Source: a virus
Strand: one strand, 5' to 3'
Length of the DNA: 43,204 nt
IMG/VR virus record: IMGVR_UViG_3300025276_000063
Span: 1 to 43,204 of that record
The position numbers and the translations under genes are program-made. Of the stretch, positions 1 through 7,120 are shown piece by piece (position 1 is the first letter of the stretch; every line of letters starts with the position of its first letter). Under the pieces are notes generated by a model. The model made no database searches, was not told the origin of the DNA, and worked only from the letters and a program-made list of their open reading frames with translations.

Positions 1-197
1 GAGTTCAAAAATATATCACTTAAAAATCTTTCAGAACCAGCAACAGTAAAATATGCAGGCACATCTACTTTTGTTTTTTTATTGTCTATAACATTGTTCC
101 AAAATATCCTATCATCTAAAGCATGTAGAGTTCCGACTATCAAATTACGGAATAAAACATCATCCTTATTTTGGTAATTATTGTAAGTTTCGCCCAT
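1..197 (-). CDS. 15: gp15-like tail sheath stabiliser/completion protein, N-terminal part (cut by window edge)
   Basis: The reading frame opens with ATG at 197 on the minus strand and is still open at base 1, giving 65 visible residues that start MGETYNNYQNKDD. The pattern of an aromatic/Asn-rich start, then LFRNLIVGTLHALDD, then a Val-Pro-Ala-Tyr segment and an E-R-F-L segment resembles the N-terminus of T4 gp15, which begins with YFYNSSFRRYATLMGDLF and continues to a VPITYASKEHF segment. gp15 caps the tail tube and sheath and joins the tail to the head. The first 20 bases overlap the 3' end of the endonuclease gene. A GATTAAATA element lies 35 nt upstream, inside that gene. The assignment rests on remembered family resemblance over a short segment, so it is moderate. 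Confidence 0.5.
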   Translation of the reverse strand, partial: MGETYNNYQNKDDVLFRNLIVGTLHALDDRIFWNNVIDNKKTKVDVPAYFTVAGSERFLSDIFLN

Positions 198-1131
198 AAT
201 TTATATTGTTACTTTCTAAATATTCCTTTAAGTATTTAATCTGTTTCAAACCATAGAACTTTGTCCATTCCTTTACAGATTTGTGTTTATTATTTATATA
301 CAAAAGTTTATTCCAAGTCCACCTACCTTTAGATAATGCGACTAACTCACCTGAGATATATCTAATATCATTTACAGATACTCTAAATTGGTTACCATTA
401 ATATCTTTTACTCCCACCATACCAGTAGTCAAATATACAAGTTCACCTGATTTAATTCTATTATCACATTTACTTACCGATAATATATTTCCATCTATAT
501 CTTTTACAGCAACTAAGTTTTTACTAACGTGTGTAAGTTCTCCGGACAAATATCTTTCGTCATCAATTGATACAACACGAATATTTCCATTTGAATCTTT
601 AGTTGTTACTTTACCTTTAGTATGACCAACTAATTCACCAGAAAGGTATTTCGGGTCATCAACTGAAACACTAAATTTATTACCATCAGTATCTTTCACA
701 ACAATTCTATCTTTATTTATAGGCATTAATTCACCTGAATTATATCTTGGATTATCAGTATCTACTTGTGAATTATTTCCATATTTATCTTTTACCACTA
801 CTTTATTTGCAGTATAAGTATGTCCTTGTTCAAATCCACAAGCACTATTTTTCAAATTATAAGATTCTTTTATATTTTTTAAATCAAATAAATTTAAAAA
901 TCTATCTTCATATTCATAGGCATCTTTTCTTGTTTGAAAGTATCTTAGTTTTTCAATATGAAAATTTTCTTTTCCATACTTTTTGATTGCCCTATCAATA
1001 GCAATACCAGAACCTAAATAGTCTTCTTCATCTGTGCCACTACCATAGTAGAACTTTTTATTAATAAGATTTGTTGTTTTGTAGAAGTAAAAAGGGGTTT
1101 CTTTACACCATTCTCGTGAGATTAAATACAT
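178..1131 (-). CDS. GIY-YIG homing endonuclease with five C-terminal SGEL repeats
   Basis: This is probably a free-standing GIY-YIG nuclease of the Seg/homing type. The N-terminal part carries FYFYKTTNLINKKFYYGS (the GIY and YIG strands, here as FYFY and YYG), DYLGSG, and the conserved RAIKKYGKENF segment with the Arg. A Glu-rich helix that should hold the catalytic Glu follows. The C-terminal two thirds are five tandem units of about 37 residues with the pattern VKDxxGNxxxVSxDDxRYxSGEL, which probably bind DNA. The frame also has an upstream ATG at 1179, but that start sits inside the loop of the hairpin that ends the gp46 operon. I therefore prefer the ATG at 1131, which directly precedes the GIY-YIG domain. 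The gene separates gp46 from a tail gene and looks like a mobile insertion. Confidence 0.8.
   Translation of the reverse strand: MYLISREWCKETPFYFYKTTNLINKKFYYGSGTDEEDYLGSGIAIDRAIKKYGKENFHIEKLRYFQTRKDAYEYEDRFLNLFDLKNIKESYNLKNSACGFEQGHTYTANKVVVKDKYGNNSQVDTDNPRYNSGELMPINKDRIVVKDTDGNKFSVSVDDPKYLSGELVGHTKGKVTTKDSNGNIRVVSIDDERYLSGELTHVSKNLVAVKDIDGNILSVSKCDNRIKSGELVYLTTGMVGVKDINGNQFRVSVNDIRYISGELVALSKGRWTWNKLLYINNKHKSVKEWTKFYGLKQIKYLKEYLESNNINYGRNLQ
233..241 (-). promoter_or_regulatory. GATTAAATA late-promoter-like element upstream of gp15-like gene
   Basis: The minus strand reads GATTAAATA. It lies within the 3' end of the endonuclease gene, 35 nt upstream of the gp15-like start at 197. It would let the tail gene be expressed independently of the nuclease. 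Confidence 0.5.
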
Positions 1132-1147
1132 TAGATTAATTATTTTT

Positions 1148-1191
1148 AAAGAAAGGGATAGGTACGTCAATACCGACAATTCCCTTTCTTT
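1148..1191 (-). terminator. Rho-independent-type terminator after gp46
   Basis: The arms AAAGAAAGGGA (1148-1158) and TCCCTTTCTTT (1181-1191) are perfectly complementary, with an inner GGTA/TACC pairing in the loop. The hairpin lies 10 nt past the gp46 stop codon on the minus strand and has U-rich distal stem bases, but no long U-run after it. Confidence 0.55.
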
Positions 1192-1199
1192 ATTTAATC
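1191..1199 (-). promoter_or_regulatory. GATTAAATA late-promoter-like element upstream of the endonuclease gene
   Basis: The minus strand reads GATTAAATA just after the gp46 stop, partly overlapping the right arm of the terminator hairpin. The downstream gene is the GIY-YIG endonuclease. Confidence 0.45.
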
Positions 1200-1201
1200 A
1201 C

Positions 1202-2860
1202 CTAACATTCATCTATCAACAATTCACTGAACCCAGCAACTTTATTAACGGCATAAACATAATCAAACATTTCTTTTGGCAATTCACTGTGATTGATTAC
1301 AAATACTGTCAAATCTAAATCATCTACGACATTCCTAATCAACAATAATACCTCGTGTATTGAATTTGCATCTAAGGATGCAAGTATTTCATCCAGGAAC
1401 AATAAATTGATATTAGGATAATTTCTTTTCATAATATGTATCAAAGAGATCAACACAGCAAAATCAGCTTTCTTTCTTTCTCCTGTACTAAGAGTTTTAG
1501 GATTAATTTCTTCACCAATAGATATTAATTTACTATTAAACCTTTCATCAATTTCAACCTTGTATGGGAAATGTAATTTTTTACTAATTTCATTTATAGA
1601 CTTATTAAAACTAGGTAAAAAGTTTTTCATTATCTGTAACTTGACACCATCTTCACCAAATATCTTACTTAGTTCTGCATATAGGTATTCATCTTTTTTC
1701 TTTTCTTGAATAGCAATCAATATCAAATCAATCTTTTCAATAGTATTTTCTAATACAGAATCGAATTCGTTTGTTTCTACTTTAGGTTTTGATAGATTTT
1801 CTTGTTTACCTTTTAATTTATCTAAAGACAATCTAGTTTCGTAAATTGTATTACCTAGTACTTGTTTCTTTTTATCTATTGTTGATTGAATATCTTTTAA
1901 TTTACCAATAGAAGCCTTGACACCTTTTAATTCATTTTCATATTGAATCTTTTCTTCTCTAATCTTTTCTTTATTTTTTGTATGAACATCATCTGTCAAA
2001 TCGGACTTACAAGTTGGACAAGTATCAGTATCATAAACTTTTAATTTATGATTACAATCTTTAATCTTAAAGGCATATTCGTTTTTTGATTTAGTTAATT
2101 TTGTCATTTTTTCAAATGCAAGATTGGCTTTACTATCAATATCCTCTGAGGTTTCAGTCATTTCTAACATACTGTCAGTTAATGAATTTATGTTCTCTAT
2201 TACCTCTTCTAATTTGTCCGTTATATCTTTTGATTTTTCTGCATCTAAAGATTTTATTTTTTCTTCAATAGTTTTTTTGTTTTCCATCAAAACTCGAACT
2301 TGACCACCTAAGTTTCCTATATCATTATTGTAATCTTTTACAAAATCTCTCAATGAATCATGTATCTTATTAAAGAATAATATACCAAATATTTGGTCTA
2401 ATATCTTTCTTTTGTCGGATGGTTTCATTGTTAAAAACGATTTGAATTTATCAACCGATATAGAAATAACATTGTCAAAAGTTGATTGAGGTATTTTCAT
2501 ATAATCATTTTCAATTATACCTTGAATGTTACTGTTACCGGCAACATCCTGAACAACCCCGTCAATATAAACTTCTAATACTTTAGGTGATATACCTCTT
2601 TCAATTGTAATAGTAGAACCTTTTGCAATCAGGGTAATTTTACCCCACAATGTCTTATTAATTCTATTAGGTAAATCTCCAAGTTTCTTTTCCTGTACCT
2701 TTCCATAAATCAAATATGATATAACTTCTCTAATAGTTGACTTACCGTGTCCAGATTGACCTATAAGCATTATCATATTACCTTTTTCATCGAATTCTAT
2801 TTTGGTAATCTTATTTCCGTATGAATTAAAGTTTTTGTATTCTAATTTAACTAATTTCAT
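1202..2860 (-). CDS. 46: gp46-like recombination nuclease ATPase subunit (SbcC/Rad50 family)
   Basis: ATPase subunit of the gp46/gp47 (Rad50/Mre11-type) complex that resects double-strand breaks for recombination-dependent replication. Visible motifs are Walker A GQSGHGKS at residues 34-41, a zinc-hook CPTC at 281-284 flanked by long coiled-coil arms, the ABC signature LSTGE at 457-461, and Walker B LLFLDE at 486-491 followed by the D-loop SLD. The length of 552 aa is close to T4 gp46 (about 560). The start overlaps the end of gp47 by 4 bases (ATGA), a sign of translational coupling. A terminator hairpin follows the stop codon. Confidence 0.95.
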   Translation of the reverse strand: MKLVKLEYKNFNSYGNKITKIEFDEKGNMIMLIGQSGHGKSTIREVISYLIYGKVQEKKLGDLPNRINKTLWGKITLIAKGSTITIERGISPKVLEVYIDGVVQDVAGNSNIQGIIENDYMKIPQSTFDNVISISVDKFKSFLTMKPSDKRKILDQIFGILFFNKIHDSLRDFVKDYNNDIGNLGGQVRVLMENKKTIEEKIKSLDAEKSKDITDKLEEVIENINSLTDSMLEMTETSEDIDSKANLAFEKMTKLTKSKNEYAFKIKDCNHKLKVYDTDTCPTCKSDLTDDVHTKNKEKIREEKIQYENELKGVKASIGKLKDIQSTIDKKKQVLGNTIYETRLSLDKLKGKQENLSKPKVETNEFDSVLENTIEKIDLILIAIQEKKKDEYLYAELSKIFGEDGVKLQIMKNFLPSFNKSINEISKKLHFPYKVEIDERFNSKLISIGEEINPKTLSTGERKKADFAVLISLIHIMKRNYPNINLLFLDEILASLDANSIHEVLLLIRNVVDDLDLTVFVINHSELPKEMFDYVYAVNKVAGFSELLIDEC

Positions 2861-3909
2861 ATTCCTTTAAATAAATTTTCAAAAATCTTTCTTGCTTTCT
2901 TATTATCTTCTCCTTTAAATCTATTATCAATTTCTCTATTGATAAGTTCCTTTGCATCTAAAGAAGATGATTCTTCATCAATTTCTCCGTAATCGGATTC
3001 AATAGGAAAAATATTTAGCAGTCTAGCTTTTTCTCCTATCTTATGAAATACCTTTGTCAATTTTGATGAGTTTGTAGATAACAATTTTTCTTTAATGTTT
3101 ATATCAACAAAGTTATTTTTACTTTGCTCATTAATATCCATCATTTGTTCTTTCGTTATAGTATCAATAGTAAATTGTATAAACTTAGGAGATATATTAT
3201 TTTCATAAAAAGTTTCTTTTCCTGTTTCTAAGTCTAATACAAACATACCTTTTGAATTGCCAGAATCTCCTCTTGTAATTTGATAAGGTGTTCCTACTAC
3301 ATTAATATTTCCTTTTTGTTGTGACCAATGAATGTGTCCGGTATAAACCTTTTTATAACCATCAGCACTTTTAGGATTTGCACCATCGTTTTTATCAATT
3401 TTAACGTACTTGTTATATTTGATTAACGAGAATGTTCCATGCATAAATGCATATTGACAGGAATGTTCTTTTTGATATTTTTGTAAAGTTTCGGCTTCTT
3501 CCTTTACATCTTTTTGCCATGGCATCATTAAAAACTTAATGCCATCATGTTCTAAAACATTAACATCTTTATGTACAGTAACATTTGGAATATATTTTAG
3601 TATATCTAAACTTGATATTTCAGTACTTGTTTTATAATAGATATCGTGATTTCCAGCAATGATATGGACAGGACCAATTTCACTTAGTTCTTCAAAAATC
3701 TTGATACCTAAATCCATAGATTTAACATTGATGGATGTTCTGTTATCGAAAACATCACCACAATTTATTATGATATCACCTGGTTTGAAATGTTTTTTAA
3801 TAGTTGGAATAATGAATTTAAAATGTGCCTCTTCCATTATATCCATCCATTCTGTTGAATTTGACCTAGCACCTAAATGTGGGTCGGTAAAAATGAATAC
3901 TTTTGACAT
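2857..3909 (-). CDS. 47: gp47-like recombination nuclease subunit (SbcD/Mre11 family)
   Basis: Metallophosphoesterase nuclease partner of gp46. The phosphoesterase motifs are in order: FTDPHLG with D9 and H11, CGDVFDNR with D52, AGNHD near residue 87, HGTFS near 157, and YTGHIHWS near 191-197 with its two metal-binding His. The 350-residue length agrees with T4 gp47 (about 339). The stop codon overlaps the start of gp46, and the gene begins 1 base after the stop of the 158-aa gene upstream, so the three genes form one tightly packed operon. Confidence 0.95.
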   Translation of the reverse strand: MSKVFIFTDPHLGARSNSTEWMDIMEEAHFKFIIPTIKKHFKPGDIIINCGDVFDNRTSINVKSMDLGIKIFEELSEIGPVHIIAGNHDIYYKTSTEISSLDILKYIPNVTVHKDVNVLEHDGIKFLMMPWQKDVKEEAETLQKYQKEHSCQYAFMHGTFSLIKYNKYVKIDKNDGANPKSADGYKKVYTGHIHWSQQKGNINVVGTPYQITRGDSGNSKGMFVLDLETGKETFYENNISPKFIQFTIDTITKEQMMDINEQSKNNFVDINIKEKLLSTNSSKLTKVFHKIGEKARLLNIFPIESDYGEIDEESSSLDAKELINREIDNRFKGEDNKKARKIFENLFKGI

Positions 3910-3910
3910 A

Positions 3911-4387
3911 TTAGAAAAGTTTATTATCCTTGTATAGTTTAGCGTTTTTCAATTCATCTAATAATTCCCCCTTAAATTTAATAGAAAGGTTTTTGTAGAA
4001 ATACTTAGTTTCTTTTTCGTTTAGATTAATGTAATCTGTAATTAAAGCAAACATTTCTATCTTTGTTAATCTAGATAAATGTACGTTTGTCTTTAAAAGA
4101 ATCATACAATAAGCATAAATCTTATTGACCTTTTCAATAGGTAAGTTTATAGTTCTTTCTAATGGAATGTCATCAATTATTTGTTTTATTGTTTCATTCT
4201 CTTGCATTGATAATTCCATTTCTTCTAAATCCATTTTCTTACTTACAGATTCTTGTGAATTGTTCGAATACATTTTACTGCCAGTATCCGGTTCAAATGA
4301 TATAGGGGTGGTATTCATTTCACCACTTAAATATCTTTCTTGTAGATAGTAGTTAGTTTTTTTGTTTGATTTCTTATCGTCTGACAT
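3911..4387 (-). CDS. Unknown 158-aa protein between helicase and gp47; possible gp33-like factor
   Basis: I do not recognise this family with confidence. The first 60 residues are polar and probably disordered. The rest looks helical (from IIDDIPLERTINLPIEK onward), ending LYKDNKLF. T4 gp33, the late transcription co-activator, is also a small helical protein with a hydrophobic C-terminal tail that binds the sliding clamp. The polymerase C-terminal half in this window ends in KKRLF, so the shared K-x-LF ending could be a clamp-binding tail. That reading is a hypothesis only. The gene is preceded by the 15-bp promoter-like element at 4400-4414 and lies in the gp47-gp46 operon. Confidence 0.75.
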   Translation of the reverse strand: MSDDKKSNKKTNYYLQERYLSGEMNTTPISFEPDTGSKMYSNNSQESVSKKMDLEEMELSMQENETIKQIIDDIPLERTINLPIEKVNKIYAYCMILLKTNVHLSRLTKIEMFALITDYINLNEKETKYFYKNLSIKFKGELLDELKNAKLYKDNKLF

Positions 4388-4399
4388 ATAGAGTTTTAA

Positions 4400-4414
4400 T
4401 TATACTTATTAAAT
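4400..4414 (-). promoter_or_regulatory. 15-bp promoter-like element, copy 1
   Basis: The minus strand reads ATTTAATAAGTATAA, 12 nt upstream of the ATG at 4387 and followed by T to give a TATAAT-like end. The same 15 bases precede the genes starting at 12145 and 25357. Confidence 0.5.
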
Positions 4415-4435
4415 GAATTTTTTAGATGAAATATT

Positions 4436-5740
4436 TTAAATCTCTTCATCAAAGATTATAGTATTAGTTTCTTGAAGTCTCATATAGTCATAGTCTATGT
4501 TTATTTTACACTTCATTCCTTTACCTTGACCATCCCTAACTTTAAGTAATTTCAACCAATAGTACTTGTCAAGATTCATTTCAGGTGTTTGGATGATCGC
4601 TAAAATAGTATCACAAGTTGCGGCCAATCCAGCTGATTCTGCAATCATTCCCATATTAATATTTGATGAATCGAATCCAGCTCTATTGGTTTGAGTTGCA
4701 CTTAACATTACTACATTTCTTCTTTGAGCAACAGCTCTTAAATCTTCACAAATGTTTTTAATCTTGATATATGTTGATTCTGAATTAGGATTTTTAATAT
4801 CTTTCATAATATTAATATAATCAACTAATATTACATCATATGTTATTCCTACAACATCTTGAATTTTACCGATAAAATTATCAATGTCATCAGCAGTTGC
4901 ATTACTTGTTTCATAATTTTTTACAGTCAAAGCACCAGGTGTAACTATATTACTATTCTTAAAATCTTGAATCTTTTGTTTCATAAAAGTTTCATCTAAA
5001 GATTTCTTATCGTATGCGTTTACATTCATATTGAATATGTCGGCACCGATTCTTTTATGAACCTTTTGACCTCCCATTTCAAGTGATATAAACAATACGT
5101 TTTTACCAGCTTTACAATAATTTGAAGCATCTTGTGCTAAGAATAAAGACTTTCCTGTGTTCGGTGGTGCAACATAAACATTCAATGTACCTTTAGAGTG
5201 ACCACCTACGTTCTTATCAATGAAATCATAATTAGAACTTAATAAGTCTTCTGCGGACATTACGTGTGATTTAGTATCAAAAAAGTCTGTACCTAAATCA
5301 TCATCAAAAGTAATGTTGTTTCTACCGTTTATTAAGTTCTTAACCGAATCAACAATAGTACCTACGTTTTCTGGTGTTACCTTTGCGGTATTAATATATT
5401 CTACGGTATCAACGATAGAAGAATCTAAATGTTTCCATCTGATCCAGGATTGTGCAGTTTCTTCTACCCAACTGATATCATATTCTTTTATATCTTTCTT
5501 AAAGATTTCATCAAAGAATATTTTAGGACATCTTTCTTCAAGTTCCCCAGTTGAAATAAGCATCCATAGGTTTTCTTTAGATGGAGATATCTTATATTTT
5601 TTGTAATATCTTTTTGATAAAGTTGATAGTAAATCTATTTCTGGTACAGAAAAGAAACCTCTTTCAGTTGGTTCTAAGTAGACCGGATTTTCTAATGCAA
5701 ATAGTAAAAATATCTTTTCGAATTCACTTGTGTTTATCAT
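4436..5740 (-). CDS. 41: gp41-like replicative DNA helicase (DnaB/RecA fold)
   Basis: Hexameric 5'-3' helicase of the T4-type primosome, which works with the gp61 primase also present in this window. Walker A is APPNTGKS at residues 191-198, followed by FISLEMGG, which is typical of DnaB-family motif 1a. Walker B is VILVDYINI near 303. Motif 3 is MLSATQTNRAG, and a late KVRDGQGKG segment matches the arginine-finger region of the family. The length of 434 aa is a little below T4 gp41 (475). The gene is separated from the upstream small-protein genes by an intrinsic terminator at 5765-5792. Confidence 0.93.
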   Translation of the reverse strand: MINTSEFEKIFLLFALENPVYLEPTERGFFSVPEIDLLSTLSKRYYKKYKISPSKENLWMLISTGELEERCPKIFFDEIFKKDIKEYDISWVEETAQSWIRWKHLDSSIVDTVEYINTAKVTPENVGTIVDSVKNLINGRNNITFDDDLGTDFFDTKSHVMSAEDLLSSNYDFIDKNVGGHSKGTLNVYVAPPNTGKSLFLAQDASNYCKAGKNVLFISLEMGGQKVHKRIGADIFNMNVNAYDKKSLDETFMKQKIQDFKNSNIVTPGALTVKNYETSNATADDIDNFIGKIQDVVGITYDVILVDYINIMKDIKNPNSESTYIKIKNICEDLRAVAQRRNVVMLSATQTNRAGFDSSNINMGMIAESAGLAATCDTILAIIQTPEMNLDKYYWLKLLKVRDGQGKGMKCKINIDYDYMRLQETNTIIFDEEI

Positions 5741-5764
5741 ACAATTTTATTTGTATATTACAAC

Positions 5765-5792
5765 AAAAAAAAGACTAAAAAATTTTAGTCTT
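5765..5792 (-). terminator. Intrinsic terminator after the 129-aa leader protein gene
   Basis: Perfect 10-bp arms AAGACTAAAA (5771-5780) and TTTTAGTCTT (5783-5792) have a 2-base centre. On the minus strand they are followed by an eight-base U-run (5765-5772). Confidence 0.85.
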
Positions 5793-5816
5793 CTAATTAT
5801 AAATATTTATATGATT

Positions 5817-6206
5817 CTATTCCATTATTCCTTTTATGTCAAATCCTGGAAGATACTTTTTTGCAAATTCATCAAATACGAATAAAATATCATACCCATC
5901 CCATTTCAACATTTTTGCATATCCTACACCTCTTTCTCTAAGACTACTATCCCAATATTCTTTATTGTTGGTCATCCTATCATCTATTTTAGCCTTTGGA
6001 AATATAGAATCTAATATTCCAGCTTCTGAATGAAAGTTTGCATCTATTAATGCAGCCTTCAATATTGCTTTAAATGAATATTGTAAATCCGTAGAACCTT
6101 TTTCTTCAGTTCCTAAATAAGATTCTAAGTCAGACAAAACTTTTTTACTATTTCTAGCTTCGTTTAAAGATTCGTTTTCTGTTAAGAAATGTTTTAAGTT
6201 ATTCAT
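5817..6206 (-). CDS. Small protein with capsid-targeting-like leader (FLTE and SLNE sites)
   Basis: Function of the body is not recognised. The protein begins MNNLKHFLTE, then NESLNEA, so two L-x-E sites lie at residues 8-10 and 14-16. This matches the layout of the T4 capsid-targeting sequence MKTYQEFIAEA, which the prohead protease gp21 cuts after Glu. The 113-residue remainder is mixed alpha/beta and rich in charged residues, with a C-terminal segment YDILFVFDEFAKKYLPGFD. It heads the left end of a run of three leader-bearing genes (5817-7037) and is closed by a terminator. A GATTAAAAA variant of the late element lies about 10 nt upstream. It is inferred to be an internal head protein. Confidence 0.75.
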   Translation of the reverse strand: MNNLKHFLTENESLNEARNSKKVLSDLESYLGTEEKGSTDLQYSFKAILKAALIDANFHSEAGILDSIFPKAKIDDRMTNNKEYWDSSLRERGVGYAKMLKWDGYDILFVFDEFAKKYLPGFDIKGIME

Positions 6207-6219
6207 AGTTGTAATTTTT

Positions 6220-6798
6220 TTAATCTAATGAACCAAATTTTCCTTTGCCCATATCACTTGCAAAATCTCTTGAACCTTGCGATTGCAATTTAATGTAGTA
6301 AGAATCTGTTGCTTTTCCACCTCTACCAAAATAAGACTTCAACAGAAAAGTATCAATCGTTTTTGCTTTTTTATCTTTAAGAGTTTCTTTTAATGTTTTT
6401 TCAACCTCTTTTCTCCAATTTTTATCACTAGTGTCAATTTTAATACTTTGACTTGCAAATGTATCTAAATCAACCGGAACACTTATTGATGAAATTGTAT
6501 CTGGTAATTTATTAATTGCTTTTAATAAATCTTTTAAAGATTTACCTTCGGATTCAAATCCTTCGTTAATACTTTCTTTAAGTTCAACCATATTCATACC
6601 AACTATTTGCTCTGGTTTAATAGCACCATCGAATTCAATCGGTTCAATGTATACTCTTTTAGTACCGTTGTTAACATTAGTAACTTTATATTCCATGTCC
6701 TTTTCTGCCGGGTCATCTAAGTATTCATCTTTGATAGTAACAATACTACCTTCCTTAAATTTCTTTCCTTCGTTTAAAAATTCGTTTAATGCTTTCAT
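6220..6798 (-). CDS. Leader-bearing protein MKALNEFLNE with a second INE site
   Basis: The first ten residues, MKALNEFLNE, end in L-x-E and are followed by Gly, as expected for a prohead-protease site. Residues 11-60 (KFKEGSIVTIKDEYLDD...VYIEPIEF) look like a small KOW/SH3-like beta barrel. A second site, ESINE followed by G, falls at residues 75-79. Processing would therefore yield a barrel peptide (11-79) and a 113-residue C-terminal part (80-192) containing KTLKETLKDKKAKTIDTF and ending in GKFGSLD. The gene overlaps the next upstream gene by 4 bases. No enzyme motif is recognised. Confidence 0.75.
   Translation of the reverse strand: MKALNEFLNEGKKFKEGSIVTIKDEYLDDPAEKDMEYKVTNVNNGTKRVYIEPIEFDGAIKPEQIVGMNMVELKESINEGFESEGKSLKDLLKAINKLPDTISSISVPVDLDTFASQSIKIDTSDKNWRKEVEKTLKETLKDKKAKTIDTFLLKSYFGRGGKATDSYYIKLQSQGSRDFASDMGKGKFGSLD
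6769..6798 (-). repeat. 30-bp identical repeat encoding MKALNEFLNE, copy 1
   Basis: The first 30 coding bases of the gene starting at 6798 are identical to those of the gene starting at 7037. Identity at third codon positions points to recent duplication or gene conversion of the leader. Confidence 0.9.
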
Positions 6799-7037
6799 TT
6801 ATGTTTTGTTATTTTTTCTATTACTTCATCCCAATAGTCTTGGTGTTCTTTAAATTCATTATCTGAATCAAAATAATTTCTTTCAAAAGCACCCTTTACC
6901 ATCTTAGCATTTTCTACTGCTTTTTTAATTGTATAACGTTTTATAAAACTTAATGCTTTTTCTTGTGTTGTACCATTAAATTTTTCCATTTTTTTAAATG
7001 ATTTCTGTTCGTTTAAAAATTCGTTTAATGCTTTCAT
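6795..7037 (-). CDS. 80-aa protein with capsid-targeting-like leader MKALNEFLNE
   Basis: After the leader and Gln at position 11, the protein is a short basic helical domain (residues 15-80) ending WDEVIEKITKHK. The leader is identical in DNA and protein to that of the following gene, while the bodies are unrelated, so the leader behaves as a portable module. A GATTAAATA element lies only 4 nt upstream of the ATG at 7037, which would give a nearly leaderless transcript if it is the promoter. Function of the body is unknown. By analogy with T4 internal proteins it may be packaged in the head. Confidence 0.72.
   Translation of the reverse strand: MKALNEFLNEQKSFKKMEKFNGTTQEKALSFIKRYTIKKAVENAKMVKGAFERNYFDSDNEFKEHQDYWDEVIEKITKHK
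7008..7037 (-). repeat. 30-bp identical repeat encoding MKALNEFLNE, copy 2
   Basis: Identical to 6769-6798; see that entry. It covers the first ten codons of the 80-aa gene. Confidence 0.9.
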
Positions 7038-7041
7038 AGAC

Positions 7042-7050
7042 TATTTAATC
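7042..7050 (-). promoter_or_regulatory. GATTAAATA late-promoter-like element upstream of the 80-aa leader gene
   Basis: The minus strand reads GATTAAATA, 4 nt upstream of the start at 7037 and just downstream of the uvsX terminator. Confidence 0.5.
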
Positions 7051-7064
7051 CAAGTATAAGATAC

Positions 7065-7097
7065 AAAAAAAATTCCACAAATCAAAGAAATGTGGAA
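7065..7097 (-). terminator. Intrinsic terminator after uvsX
   Basis: The arms TTCCACA (7073-7079) and TGTGGAA (7091-7097) are followed on the minus strand by eight U residues (7065-7072). The hairpin starts 24 nt past the uvsX stop at 7121. Confidence 0.85.
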
Positions 7098-7120
7098 CCT
7101 AATTTTAAAATTATTTTATT

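Noticed and set aside
1119-1127. Plus-strand GATTAAATA within the endonuclease gene
   Set aside because: No plus-strand gene follows it, so it is taken as a chance occurrence.
3911-4387. RYLSGEM in the 158-aa protein as a relative of the SGEL repeats of the homing endonuclease
   Set aside because: Only one short match with no surrounding VKDxxGN pattern.
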